From: Sinorhizobium fredii NGR234
Lineage (GTDB): Bacteria > Pseudomonadota > Alphaproteobacteria > Rhizobiales > Rhizobiaceae
Direction of reading: 5' to 3'
Length of the DNA: 64,000 nucleotides
Assembly: GCF_000018545.1 (NCBI RefSeq)
Contig: NC_012586.1
Location: 1,302,001-1,366,000, forward strand
The notes under the pieces are model-generated. The model had not been told where the DNA came from. It made no database searches and saw nothing but the letters and a program-made list of their open reading frames with translations. Both the position numbers and the translations under genes were made by a program. Position 1 is the first letter of the stretch; each line of letters starts with the position of its first letter. Shown here one piece after another: positions 35,908-44,712 of the stretch.

Positions 35908-35933
35908 GCCAAACCTCCGTTTGGCATGATGAG
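35900..35933. repeat. Perfect 15-bp inverted repeat at the remnant start codon
   Basis: Arms CTCATCATGCCAAAC (35900-35914) and GTTTGGCATGATGAG (35919-35933) are perfect complements around CTCC. The left arm contains the start codon of the IS630-type remnant. It could be an operator or RNA hairpin that controls the transposase, or a fold-back scar. Confidence 0.75.
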
Positions 35934-36307
35934 TCAGAAATTAGCCGATTTGGGAATCTGGAGGGTTCTGTGAGGTCCGGCCGCTTTGGATGCAGCATTC
36001 GCTGATCGGACCTCATTGAAGCCGGATTGAGCGAAGGCGCGGGTTGTTTGGCACTATGGGGATTTAACCGAAGCGGTGGATGGCGTTTGGCTGGGGCGAG
36101 CCCAGGCGGGGCTGGAAGAGCGGCTGAGAAGAAGGTTCTTGTCGCCAATTGAGATGTGTCTGGCGGTGTTTTTGGTTGATCTGTGCCGAACGAGGCTTCG
36201 GCGATGCTGCGTTTTGTGTTGCGCCGGCATGCTTGGCCAAAGCCATTCGCTCGCGGCCCTTCGATCTGCCGACGTTGATTGTTGGAGTGATGCCAGGTCT
36301 GATAGGG

Positions 36308-37486
36308 TCATGAGCTATCGTTCCATGCTGGTCGACAGGCTGGTTGACGCGGCTTCCAGGTGCCGAGGATGTTCATCCTTCCGCCGCAACAGGGACAGCG
36401 GTGTGCAAATGGCGGGGCCTCGACCGTATCCAGGTCTTCGACCGGCTCTTCCGGCTGCGGGACATTGAGGAGATTGCGGCATGCCTCCAGCTTCTGCTGC
36501 CGCTGTCCGTTGGCAAGCAAGCCAAAGTGACGGATGCGATGGAAGCCGTCCGGAACCGTATGCAGCAGGAAGCGACGAATGAACTCGTGGGCATCGAGCG
36601 TCATCCGCTTCTGCCTGCCACCCCTGCGATAATCCTTCCAGCGGAATGTGACCTGACCACCATCCATGCTGACGAGGCGGGAATTGGAGATGGCGATGCG
36701 ATGGGTGTAGCGGCCGAGATAGGCCAGCACCTGTTGGGGTCCGGCAAAGGGCGGCTTGGCATAGACGATCCAATTGACGCGCCGCGCTTCTCTGATCATG
36801 CGCGTGAATGCAGCTGGATCGGCCAGGCTCGCGATGCTGCCGAAGAACTGAAGCTGGCCTTCGTCATGAGCCTGCTTCAGGTATTCGAGAAACAGTCGCC
36901 GGAACAGGCGCGACAGCACCCGCACGGGCAGGAAGAAGTTCCTCCGACAAGCCACCCAGCGGGTTTGATCGAACGACAATCCGCCGCCCGGCACGATGCA
37001 GTGGATGTGTGGGTGATAATGGAGGTTCTGCCCCCAGGAATGCAGCACGGCGATAAAGCCGAGTTCAGCACCCAGATGTCTGGGGTCAGCGGCAAGTCTG
37101 CGGAGTGTCTCGGCGACGGCGCGAAACAGGACAGCATAGACCACCTGCTTGTTCTGGAAGGCAATCGCGGCGATCGCTTGCGGCACGGTGAAGACGACGT
37201 GGAAATAGCTGACCGGCAGCAGGTCGGCCTGCCGGGCGGCAAGCCAATCGCGGCTGGCCTGTCCCTGACACTTTGGGCAATGCCGGTTACGGCAGGAATT
37301 GTAGGCGATGCGGAGCGCCTCACAATCCCGGCATTGCTGGACATGGCCGCCCAGCCGCGCGGTCCGACACATCTCGACCGCGCTCATCACCCGGCGCTCA
37401 ACCCGCCCGAGATGCGTGTCATGCGATTGACGATATCCTTCCCCGTGGCGGCGAAAAATGTCCGCCACCTCCAATCCCGCCGCCAT
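36308..37486 (-). CDS. IS91-family transposase (copy 1)
   Basis: A 392-residue rolling-circle transposase. The N-terminal zinc-binding region has CRNRHCPKCQG around residues 65-75. The HUH motif HPHIHC is at 158-163, and LAYLGRYTHRIAISNSRL carries a candidate catalytic tyrosine. A C-terminal Cys pair (CPCCGGRMN) may bind a second zinc. Start ATG 37486 lies 12 bases after the recombinase stop, so the two are cotranscribed. Identical to the protein at 52331-53509. Confidence 0.95.
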   Translation of the reverse strand: MAAGLEVADIFRRHGEGYRQSHDTHLGRVERRVMSAVEMCRTARLGGHVQQCRDCEALRIAYNSCRNRHCPKCQGQASRDWLAARQADLLPVSYFHVVFTVPQAIAAIAFQNKQVVYAVLFRAVAETLRRLAADPRHLGAELGFIAVLHSWGQNLHYHPHIHCIVPGGGLSFDQTRWVACRRNFFLPVRVLSRLFRRLFLEYLKQAHDEGQLQFFGSIASLADPAAFTRMIREARRVNWIVYAKPPFAGPQQVLAYLGRYTHRIAISNSRLVSMDGGQVTFRWKDYRRGGRQKRMTLDAHEFIRRFLLHTVPDGFHRIRHFGLLANGQRQQKLEACRNLLNVPQPEEPVEDLDTVEAPPFAHRCPCCGGRMNILGTWKPRQPACRPAWNDSS

Positions 37487-37498
37487 GGCGGAATGTCC

Positions 37499-38359
37499 TC
37501 AGCCTGTCGGCACCACCTCCAGCGTCAGCCGGTCGAGCGGACTGGTCGTGGCGCGGATGAGTGTGTTGGACACTTTCGTGTAACGCGCCGTGGTCGACAG
37601 ATTGTTGTGGCCGAGCAGGACCTGGATGATACGAATGTCGGTGCCGCTCTCCAAGAGATGGGTGGCAAAGCTGTGGCGCAACGTGTGCACCGATATCCGC
37701 TTGTCGATGCCGGCTGCGGCACGTGCCGAACGGCAGGCAGAATGCAGAACCTGGACATCGATGGGTTTGCTCTCGTCACGTCCCGGAAACAACCAGACCT
37801 GCGGTCGCACCAGCTTCCAATAGACCCGAAGGATATGAAGCAACTGCGCCGACAGCATCACGTTGCGGTCCTTGCCGCCTTTGCCATGCTCGATGCGGAT
37901 GACGCCGCGCTCGCCGTCGATGTTGCTGACCTTGAGACTGACCGTCTCGGTGGCGCGCAAACCAGCCGCATAAGCCGTCGTCAGCGCCGTTCGTGTCTTC
38001 AGGCTCGGGACCGCTTCCAAAAACCGCACGATCTCATCGCCGTTCAATATCGTCGGCAACTTGGCGGGCGTTCGGGCATAGGCAATGCGCTCCGGTATCT
38101 CCGCATGTCCAAGCGTGACGCCGAAGAAGAAGCGAAGGGCGCAAACCGTCTGGTTCAAGGCCGGCCATGATAGCCCCGACGACACCAGATGCACCTGAAA
38201 GGCACGCACATCCTCCAGCCCCAACCGGTCCGGCGACCGACCGAAATAGCGCGAAAACTTCGTCACTGCATGCAAATACGATCGCTGCGTCGCCGGCGAC
38301 AAATTGCGGATCGTCATGTCCTCGATCATCCGTCGCCGCAGCGGGCTCATCTCACTCAT
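37499..38359 (-). CDS. Tyrosine recombinase/integrase of the IS91-family element (copy 1)
   Basis: A 286-residue phage-integrase family recombinase. SAM-like N-terminal domain (about 1-90) followed by a catalytic domain with Arg135 (AAGLRATE), His225/Arg228 (HTLRHSF), His251 (LLGHNN) and the nucleophile Tyr260 (ARYTKV). All catalytic residues are present, so it should be active. Many two-gene IS91-family elements carry such a recombinase upstream of the transposase; its task in transposition is not settled. AGGAGAGTATC precedes the ATG. Confidence 0.95.
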   Translation of the reverse strand: MSEMSPLRRRMIEDMTIRNLSPATQRSYLHAVTKFSRYFGRSPDRLGLEDVRAFQVHLVSSGLSWPALNQTVCALRFFFGVTLGHAEIPERIAYARTPAKLPTILNGDEIVRFLEAVPSLKTRTALTTAYAAGLRATETVSLKVSNIDGERGVIRIEHGKGGKDRNVMLSAQLLHILRVYWKLVRPQVWLFPGRDESKPIDVQVLHSACRSARAAAGIDKRISVHTLRHSFATHLLESGTDIRIIQVLLGHNNLSTTARYTKVSNTLIRATTSPLDRLTLEVVPTG

Positions 38360-38556
38360 GATACTCTCCTGTTCAAAGGTTGGGCCAAACAGCCCAATCC
38401 TTCAAAACAGGGGCACACCATGCAAATCAGATGCCCCAAATGCCGCGTCAGCGGCTTCGTTCAATCCCATAACGAGTCGCAATGTCGCAATCAGCGCTCG
38501 CTGGTATAAGTCAGCCCGCGGAACACTGCCTTACGCCATGGCGCAGCAGCATCTTG

Positions 38557-39573
38557 TCAGGCCCTCCCCCCCGTCGAAATGCTCAACAGTGACGGCGTAA
38601 CGCGGCTGGCAATCAGTTGCATGACAATGCATGTGCCAATGGTCAGGGGCCCCGAGAGTATGAAAAATATGTAGAATTTGTCGATATAAAAAATCTGAGA
38701 AAATAAATGAAAAAGCATTATTTCAACGTAATAGTGAGACAGGAACATAAAGAAACTGAATTGAGAATATTTAGATATTTTTCGAAATGCTGTCTTGTTT
38801 AGATAGCCGATCAATGGCCACGCCGCGAGGAAACCCAATAGTCTGTGACCCATCCACCAGAGAGATTCAAAACCTACGTTGAAGTAGAAAATAAGGAATG
38901 CCGATATTAGGTAGATCGGCACAGTTATTGGCAGCAAAAAATCTATAGAGGTGGCATCAATGCGCCTCGATGCAATGAGTGCGCCAAGGAAGAATCCAAC
39001 TAAAATATCGTTTCGTATCACGAGATACCAATCTAAGTTAAAAATTCCAACAATTAATATTATAGCGAATGAATAAAATGGGCATTTTCGAAATGGAGTT
39101 GCAACACACAAAGCAATTAAATTGCACGCGATTAAGTTTCGCAGGAAATGCAGAGGCTCATTCGCCGGATTCTCCGTGAGGCCAAGGAGAGCATTGCTCC
39201 ATTTTAGAATGTTTCCGCTGGTTAAATCGTCATACTTTTCAAGATACTGACCATTCCGCTGAAACGATAAAATTAAAATAGCCATAGGAATATTCCAGAG
39301 GAGCATCGGAACGAAAAGCGTCATGTATTTTTTGCGTAGAAATAACATCGGCTCCCGATCAAAACCCGACCAGAAGCACAGATATCCGGATATGATTGTT
39401 AACGTACTTGCTGCTGTCTTCAGCAATCCAATCTGAATATATCCGCGTAAATATCCAAAATTATCCCAGGAATAAAGATTCAGTTCCGATGGTATCCGTG
39501 TGTGATGAAATACAATAGCCGCAATAAGGATTATTCTTGACAGTTCGATCCTTGCTCTCAATTCAGCGCTCAT
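38557..39573 (-). CDS. Membrane acyltransferase, family 3
   Basis: A polytopic protein of about 338 residues with nine to ten hydrophobic helices. The start LSRIILIAAIVFHHTRIP carries the RxxA..IVxxH-type motif of acyltransferase-3 (OafA/NodX-like) enzymes, which add acetyl or succinyl groups to exported glycans. An in-frame GTG at 39588 could add five residues. The DNA is clearly A/T-richer than its neighbours, a sign of transfer from another source. It lies just inside the right (ter) end of IS copy 1 and is separated from the aminotransferase by 99 bp. Confidence 0.83.
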   Translation of the reverse strand: MSAELRARIELSRIILIAAIVFHHTRIPSELNLYSWDNFGYLRGYIQIGLLKTAASTLTIISGYLCFWSGFDREPMLFLRKKYMTLFVPMLLWNIPMAILILSFQRNGQYLEKYDDLTSGNILKWSNALLGLTENPANEPLHFLRNLIACNLIALCVATPFRKCPFYSFAIILIVGIFNLDWYLVIRNDILVGFFLGALIASRRIDATSIDFLLPITVPIYLISAFLIFYFNVGFESLWWMGHRLLGFLAAWPLIGYLNKTAFRKISKYSQFSFFMFLSHYYVEIMLFHLFSQIFYIDKFYIFFILSGPLTIGTCIVMQLIASRVTPSLLSISTGGRA

Positions 39574-39672
39574 GAGTCTTTGACCCACAAAAGCTCAATA
39601 GGCCAACTGCACCCTGCCGGGCGACGGAATATGCTGAAACATCAAGATTTCTCCACGCCGAGGCCGTCTTGG

Positions 39673-41055
39673 TCACAGCCTTACATCTGGAATTCTCGTT
39701 ATTGCAGTTAAGATTTTAGCTTGTTCGGCGCCTTGGTTGTAGCGGCGGAAGACGACCTGCGAGGGGCGGCCGACCAGGAAGCGGTCAGTTCCCGATTCAA
39801 GCGCCTGCGCATACACAGCCAGTGCACCGTCGACGGCCTCGATCGTCTGGGAGACCGCCTCGTCATCGTGGGCGTAGCTGACCACAAGTGACGGCATCAG
39901 CACTCCGCGTCTGATCGTCTCCTGCAGGAACAGGGTCCTGTATGTCTGTGACGGATGGCCGTTGCGGTCAAGGGTGGCGAATGCCAGGCAGCTGGATCGG
40001 CCGACTACCTTGAAGTGTCCGTCCACCCCATGCCGCCTGGCGGCTTCCGCGATGCCCTCCCTGAGTTTCTCGCCCTGACGGTGAAGATGACTAATCACGG
40101 GCTCGTCGCGGTATATCCGCATGGTGGCGATCGCCGCGGCGAGCGCATGGGTCTCCGCGCCATGGGTAGTCGACAGGAGGAACACCCTTGGGCGGTCAGT
40201 GTAATCCAGTCCTCCGAGACGCATGTATTTACGTTTTCCGGCGAGTGCGGATACGGAGAATCCGTTGCCCAGCGCCTTCCCGAAGGCCGTCAGGTCCGGC
40301 TTGATGCCGTAGAGTTTCTGCGCGCCGCCAGTGTTCCACCTGAACCCGGTGATCATCTCGTCCAGAATGAGCAGTGCACCGTTTTCCCTGCAGAGGCGCT
40401 GGACTTCGTGCAGGAAACCGTCACGGGGGTCGTCGCCGCGCGACGGCTCGAGGATCAGGGCGGCCAGCTTGCCCGGGTGCATGTCGAATAATTCTTTCAC
40501 GCTGGTGATGTCGTTATACCGGAAGGTGACCGTCAGTTTCCGGACGGCCTCGGGAATGCCCGAGTTCATCGGCGTGGTCCCGATGAACCAGTCGTCGGTC
40601 GAGAAGAATGGATGGTCGGCGCAACAGGCGACGAGATCGCGCCCTGTGTAGGCTCGGGCGAGCCGGACAGCACCCGAAGTCGCATCCGAGCCGTCCTTGC
40701 AGAACTTCACCATGTCCGCATCGATGAGTTCCAGGAAGGTCTCGGCACACTCGACTTCGATCTTGGCTGGCCGGGTGAAATTACAGCCGCCACCCAGGAC
40801 GGACTCGACCGCCCGGACTACTGCCGGGTAGGCGTGGCCAAGTCCGACGGCACGGTTGCCCATGCCGAATTCGATGTATCTGTTTCCGTCAACGTCCCAG
40901 ACGTGGCACCCCGAACCGCGCTCGATGAATCCCGGCGCGAGGACGGGATACTGGTCCTCGCCTTTCGCGTAAGTGTGGCAGCCGCCCGGGATCAATTCGC
41001 GGGCTCGTTCCTGCAAGAGGACGGATTTCTGGAATCGAGTGCTCTGCTCGGACAT
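39673..41055 (-). CDS. Class III aminotransferase, glutamate-1-semialdehyde aminomutase-like
   Basis: A 460-residue PLP enzyme of fold type I, class III. RARELIPGGCHTYAKGEDQYP matches the N-terminal signature of HemL-like proteins, LLILDEMITGFRW contains the cofactor-contacting Asp, and the PLP-binding lysine is in DLTAFGKALGNGFSV. HemL itself is about 430 residues; the extra C-terminal part and the location in a polysaccharide island argue for a specialised paralogue that aminates a sugar or sugar-like ketone. I used the ATG at 41055; a frame to 41118 lacks a ribosome-binding site. Confidence 0.85.
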   Translation of the reverse strand: MSEQSTRFQKSVLLQERARELIPGGCHTYAKGEDQYPVLAPGFIERGSGCHVWDVDGNRYIEFGMGNRAVGLGHAYPAVVRAVESVLGGGCNFTRPAKIEVECAETFLELIDADMVKFCKDGSDATSGAVRLARAYTGRDLVACCADHPFFSTDDWFIGTTPMNSGIPEAVRKLTVTFRYNDITSVKELFDMHPGKLAALILEPSRGDDPRDGFLHEVQRLCRENGALLILDEMITGFRWNTGGAQKLYGIKPDLTAFGKALGNGFSVSALAGKRKYMRLGGLDYTDRPRVFLLSTTHGAETHALAAAIATMRIYRDEPVISHLHRQGEKLREGIAEAARRHGVDGHFKVVGRSSCLAFATLDRNGHPSQTYRTLFLQETIRRGVLMPSLVVSYAHDDEAVSQTIEAVDGALAVYAQALESGTDRFLVGRPSQVVFRRYNQGAEQAKILTAITRIPDVRL

Positions 41056-41138
41056 CCTGGCCAACTCCAATAACGCAGCAAGTCTACAGGTCCGGTTCCG
41101 GATTTTCGCGTTCTCCATAAGGTCATCGGTAAGTACTT

Positions 41139-41590
41139 ATGGGGGATGCCCGGCGGCGGGCCGTCACCGGATTGATGGCTTTGCTTCCCGGTTCAACCGT
41201 TTTGGCGAATCGGCCCGGGCCTGCGGGGGCAACCTCCCTGTGGCCGGAACTGTGGCCGGGGAGGAGAAAATGGGTGAACGAGCAGCGCTCGCGCGCCGTG
41301 GGTCATGAGGATGCCCTGCAACTCCACCGTTTTCACAGGCACGAACCGTATCGTCGGGCGCTGTACAGGTCCACAGATTGCTTCGCCATCCAGCGCGTCG
41401 CTCTTGCCACGCTTGACATAGGTCTTCATCACATAGGACGGCGGATGAGCCGGACCTCGTGCCCCATCGCCGCGACTTGCGAGCTCAATGATGCGCTGTT
41501 CCCCACCCTTCATCCCGATCAGGCTGATAGTAGCTACGAGAAGAGGGGCCGATGCAACCGCTTCACGAGCACGGTGTTGCCTGTGTCTCG
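41139..41590 (-). pseudogene. IS110-family transposase fragment
   Basis: On the minus strand the frame with YVMKTYVKRGKSDALDGEAI and RPTIRFVPVKTVELQGILM matches the DEDD-type IS110/IS1111 transposases (YVKPYVKRGKNDAxDAEAI, RPTMRFVPVKT). Downstream another frame gives VAPAGPGRFAKTVEPG, the next part of such proteins. Stops and frameshifts break it, and the C-terminal half is missing. Confidence 0.75.
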
Positions 41591-41737
41591 GCCGGGTCCA
41601 ATCCGATTGGTCGTGATCTTAGTTCTGAATGCTCCTCTTGCTGCTTCGGGTGACGGGCCGGCATCATAGTTGCAGCCTGTGCGGGGGCGTCCACAACATC
41701 AGGATGGAAAAAGGAGTTCAGCAGTTGGTTCTCATCG

Positions 41738-42080
41738 GTGATGAAGGATGGCCTGTGGGAGGGCCTTGCTCCATTTGTTGCCCGGCAAGTCGTCCGATCC
41801 CGGGTCGCAGCCAAGGACAACCACCTGTTCCTGGAAGGCGCCTTGTGGATCGCACGCACGGGCTCGCCTTGGCGCGGACTGCCCGAGACAACTAGAACAC
41901 GGTGTGACGACGCTTCCGACGATGGATGATGACGTATTTGACCGTGTCTTCAACAATTTGTCCGCGGAACCATTGTCCGGGTCCACTAGCATGGGACTGG
42001 CGAAAAAGGATAACTCAAAATCAGGCCATCGCTCGTTCCGGCGGCGGACTGACTACGAAAGCGCTAAACTTGCCTCCATC
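41738..42080 (+). pseudogene. IS5-family transposase fragment
   Basis: One frame gives KDGLWEGLAPFV and AKDNHLFLEGALWIARTGSPWRGLPE, the N-terminal block of IS427-type IS5 transposases. Shifted frames then give DVFDRVFNNLSAEP and RITQNQAIARSGGGLTTKA. At least two frameshifts and no C-terminal half. It differs from the intact IS5-family transposase at 53910. Confidence 0.75.
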
Positions 42081-42655
42081 CGGATTCACGCGAAGGCGTA
42101 GACATATACCCCTAACGTCTGAAGACCACCAGCGTCACGAAAATGCTACGGTTCCCCACTCGACCGGCAGCCCGCCGAATGTTCTTGACAGAGTGGCGTT
42201 CAAATCGTGCAAGATCGCGGACCAAACGGAGACAAGTCCTTCCAAGACGGCCAGCGTTTAGCGCTTGCCGTTCGAAGGATTTCTGCGGCTGCTGGTCCTA
42301 CTCTCGAAGTGCACGCTAAGGCTCCAGGCGTCAACGTTCTAGCGGCGCCACCAAAGGTGCCGCGAGGCTCTGATAGCCGTCCCTCCTGGTGGCAGGCATC
42401 GGTTTTGCCGTGGCAGCCTCGAACGGAGCCTATATGGCGGGAGCGCACAACATTACGATTCCTAATGGAGCATCCAGCCTCCGATCGGAATTTTCGCGAC
42501 AGCTTAGTAGGAGAGATCGACTGTGCAGATTAAGCGTAATTTCAGGCTGCTGCTGGCCGGGCTGGGCGACCGCAGCGTGGAGATCATCCCCGATCGGGTG
42601 CGGCAAGCGGCCGCCCCGAGGCACCAGTGGTGCCTTTCCTCCATGAGGCACTGCC
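42081..42655. other. Intergenic debris before the glycosyltransferases
   Basis: About 575 bases with only short, unrecognisable frames on both strands. It must hold the promoter of the glycosyltransferase pair. No ribosome-binding site other than the one for the gene at 42656 was convincing. Confidence 0.5.
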
Positions 42656-43687
42656 ATGGCTAGTGTTGATGTCGTCGTTCCCTGTTACAATTACGGACGG
42701 TTCCTTGGTGACTGCGTCGCCAGCATCCTGACGCAAAAGGGTGTCGACCTGCGGGTGCTCGTCATCGACAACGCGTCCAAGGATGATAGCGTGGCGATTG
42801 CGAGAAACCTCGCGGCCCAGGACCGCAGGGTCGAGGTTCTGACGCATGCGACCAACAAGGGCGCCACGTTCAGTTACAATGAAGGAATCGACTGGGGTGC
42901 GTCGGAGTATTTTCTCATTCTCGACGCCGACGACGCGCTGGCGCCGGGCGCGCTGGCGCGTGCGGCCGCGGTCCTCGACGGTAGCCCCGGCATAAGCTTC
43001 ACGCACGGCATCGAGGCTCGACTCGAGGCGAACGGCGCCGTGCGCTCGCTCGCGGTAAGACCGAAGGGACCTCAAGTCGAGGTGACTAGGGGGATGGAAT
43101 TCATCCAGAGGCTTTGCCGGATACCCGTTAACAATATCGGGGCAAACACGGTCATTCGGCGGATGTCGGCGCAAAAACAGGCGGGATACTATCGGGCGTC
43201 GCTGCCCTATACAGACGACCTGGAAATGTGGCTGCGCCTTGCGACCCTTGGCGACGTGGCCAGCCTCAGAATCCCCCAGGCGATCCGCAGACATCATGCC
43301 TCGCGCATGTCCGTCGATTACCAGCAGTTGCGTGATTTCACTGAACGCGAGGCGGCATTCGAAAGCTTCTTTGCCAATGAGGGAAGGGCGCTTACCGGTG
43401 CCGAGTTTTTGATGGCCAAGGCAAGGAGAGGCCTGGGCGAACACGCTTACTGGTCGGCGATCTCGCACTTTTTCAGAGGTCATGGCCGCACCGGCGCCGA
43501 CCTTTTGCGGCTGTCGCATCGCTGGCGACCACACGCCGCCCTGTTGCCTCCCTTCCAGTGGATCTTGAAGATGGATCGCCCACTCGAACGCGCCGCCGAG
43601 GTCGTATCCGAAATGCCGCCCTTCCGCAGGAGGATCGCCGCCGATAAGGAACGATCGTGCGGTCCCGACATCTCTGCGGCAAGGTAA
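42656..43687 (+). CDS. Family 2 glycosyltransferase, first of a pair
   Basis: A 343-residue GT2 (GT-A fold) enzyme. VDVVVPCYNYGRFLGDCVASIL starts the nucleotide-binding fold, VLVIDNASKDDS supplies the first acidic residues, ILDADDALAPGAL holds the metal-binding DxD, and LPYTDDLEMWLRLA contains the general-base region. No membrane helix, so a cytoplasmic or membrane-associated enzyme adding one sugar to the lipid-linked unit. About half of its residues align with the next gene, indicating tandem duplication. Confidence 0.9.
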   Translation: MASVDVVVPCYNYGRFLGDCVASILTQKGVDLRVLVIDNASKDDSVAIARNLAAQDRRVEVLTHATNKGATFSYNEGIDWGASEYFLILDADDALAPGALARAAAVLDGSPGISFTHGIEARLEANGAVRSLAVRPKGPQVEVTRGMEFIQRLCRIPVNNIGANTVIRRMSAQKQAGYYRASLPYTDDLEMWLRLATLGDVASLRIPQAIRRHHASRMSVDYQQLRDFTEREAAFESFFANEGRALTGAEFLMAKARRGLGEHAYWSAISHFFRGHGRTGADLLRLSHRWRPHAALLPPFQWILKMDRPLERAAEVVSEMPPFRRRIAADKERSCGPDISAAR

Positions 43688-43714
43688 CGGGCAGGGCAAA
43701 GCGAAAGTACTGCG

Positions 43715-44680
43715 ATGGCAAGCGTCGATATCGTCATTCCCTGTTACCAGCACGGGCATTTCCTACGCGACTGCGTCGACAGTGTCCTTGGTCAGCAGGT
43801 AAATGACCTACGGATGCTGATCATCGACAATGCCTCCACGGACTCCAGTCCCCAGGTCGCGCGCGAACTCGCAGCCAGACACAACCGTATCGAGATCGTC
43901 CTGCGCACCCGCAACCTCGGTCATCATGCCTCTTTCAATGAAGGCGTGGACTGGGCAAAGGCCGACTACTTCATGGTCTTGTGCTCGGACGATCTCCTTG
44001 CGCCTGGCAGTCTGGCGCGAATGGTTTCCGTTATGGAACAGAATCCGCAGACCAGCTTTGCCTACGGCGCCGACGTTCACTGGCACGAAGGGGAGCCGTT
44101 TCCTGGGAAGAGCGACGTGGGCCCTCCCGCGCCATGGCGGGTGCGTGACGGAACGGATTTCATTGTCGAGCGCTGCCGCAACCCGGAAGCATACATTGCC
44201 GCCGGCATGGTGCTCGCGCGCACCTCGGCGCATAAGGCTGCCGGCCATTACCGCACCGATCTCCCTCACACCGACGATTTTGAAATGCTGCTGCGCCTGG
44301 CCCGGCTCGGCAGCGTGGCCAATACCGACGCGGTCCTTGGCGTCAAACGCATGCACAGCCAAAACAGAACGCACGATTTCCTCGCCGAGCGAACCCGCGA
44401 CCTGGTCGAGAGGGTGGCGGCGCTCGACAGCTTCTTCAGCCGCGAGGGACGTGCCATGGCCGACGCCGACAGGCTGTTGCGCCTGGGCAGGCGCAGCATC
44501 GCCGAGCGCGCCTATTGGTGCGGAGTCAAGGATCTCACGCGTGGCCGTGCAAGTGCGATTGCGCTTTTCAGGCTCGCCGTTCGGCTCGATCCGCGTGTGG
44601 CGCTGATCCCGCCTTTCCGTTATCTCTTCCGGATGGAACGCGGCCTCCTCGAGACCGTCCGCGGAATGCAGCAGGGTTGA
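43715..44680 (+). CDS. Family 2 glycosyltransferase, second of a pair
   Basis: A 321-residue GT2 enzyme. VDIVIPCYQHGHFLRDCVDSVL, LIIDNASTDSS, VLCSDDLLAPGSL and LPHTDDFEMLLRLARLGSV line up one to one with the blocks of the gene at 42656. The DxD-type motif is CSDD here and DADD there. It lies 27 bp behind that gene and is convergent with the flippase (32 bp gap). Confidence 0.9.
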   Translation: MASVDIVIPCYQHGHFLRDCVDSVLGQQVNDLRMLIIDNASTDSSPQVARELAARHNRIEIVLRTRNLGHHASFNEGVDWAKADYFMVLCSDDLLAPGSLARMVSVMEQNPQTSFAYGADVHWHEGEPFPGKSDVGPPAPWRVRDGTDFIVERCRNPEAYIAAGMVLARTSAHKAAGHYRTDLPHTDDFEMLLRLARLGSVANTDAVLGVKRMHSQNRTHDFLAERTRDLVERVAALDSFFSREGRAMADADRLLRLGRRSIAERAYWCGVKDLTRGRASAIALFRLAVRLDPRVALIPPFRYLFRMERGLLETVRGMQQG

Positions 44681-44712
44681 ACCGATTTGCTTGAGTCGCA
44701 TGGGCGATCACT

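Larger units (their letters stand above)
35950..38469 (-). mobile_element. IS91-family element with tyrosine recombinase, copy 1
   Basis: A 2,520 bp unit present twice in the window in opposite orientation (this copy on the minus strand, the other at 51348-53867). Ends were set by comparing the two copies. Shared sequence starts at TTGGGAATCTGG (35950) and stops at CGTTCAATCCCA (38469), outside which the flanks differ. It carries a tyrosine recombinase gene and a Y2/HUH-type transposase gene, a 350 bp non-coding tail beyond the transposase with palindromes where the IS91 origin end is expected, and about 110 bp upstream of the recombinase. There are no terminal inverted repeats or target duplication, as expected for IS91. 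Both encoded proteins are identical in the two copies. Confidence 0.88.

Noticed and set aside
36344..38170. 608-residue open frame across the IS91-family genes (also 51647-53473)
   Set aside because: It runs antisense through both the transposase and the recombinase; its presence in both copies only reflects that the element is duplicated.
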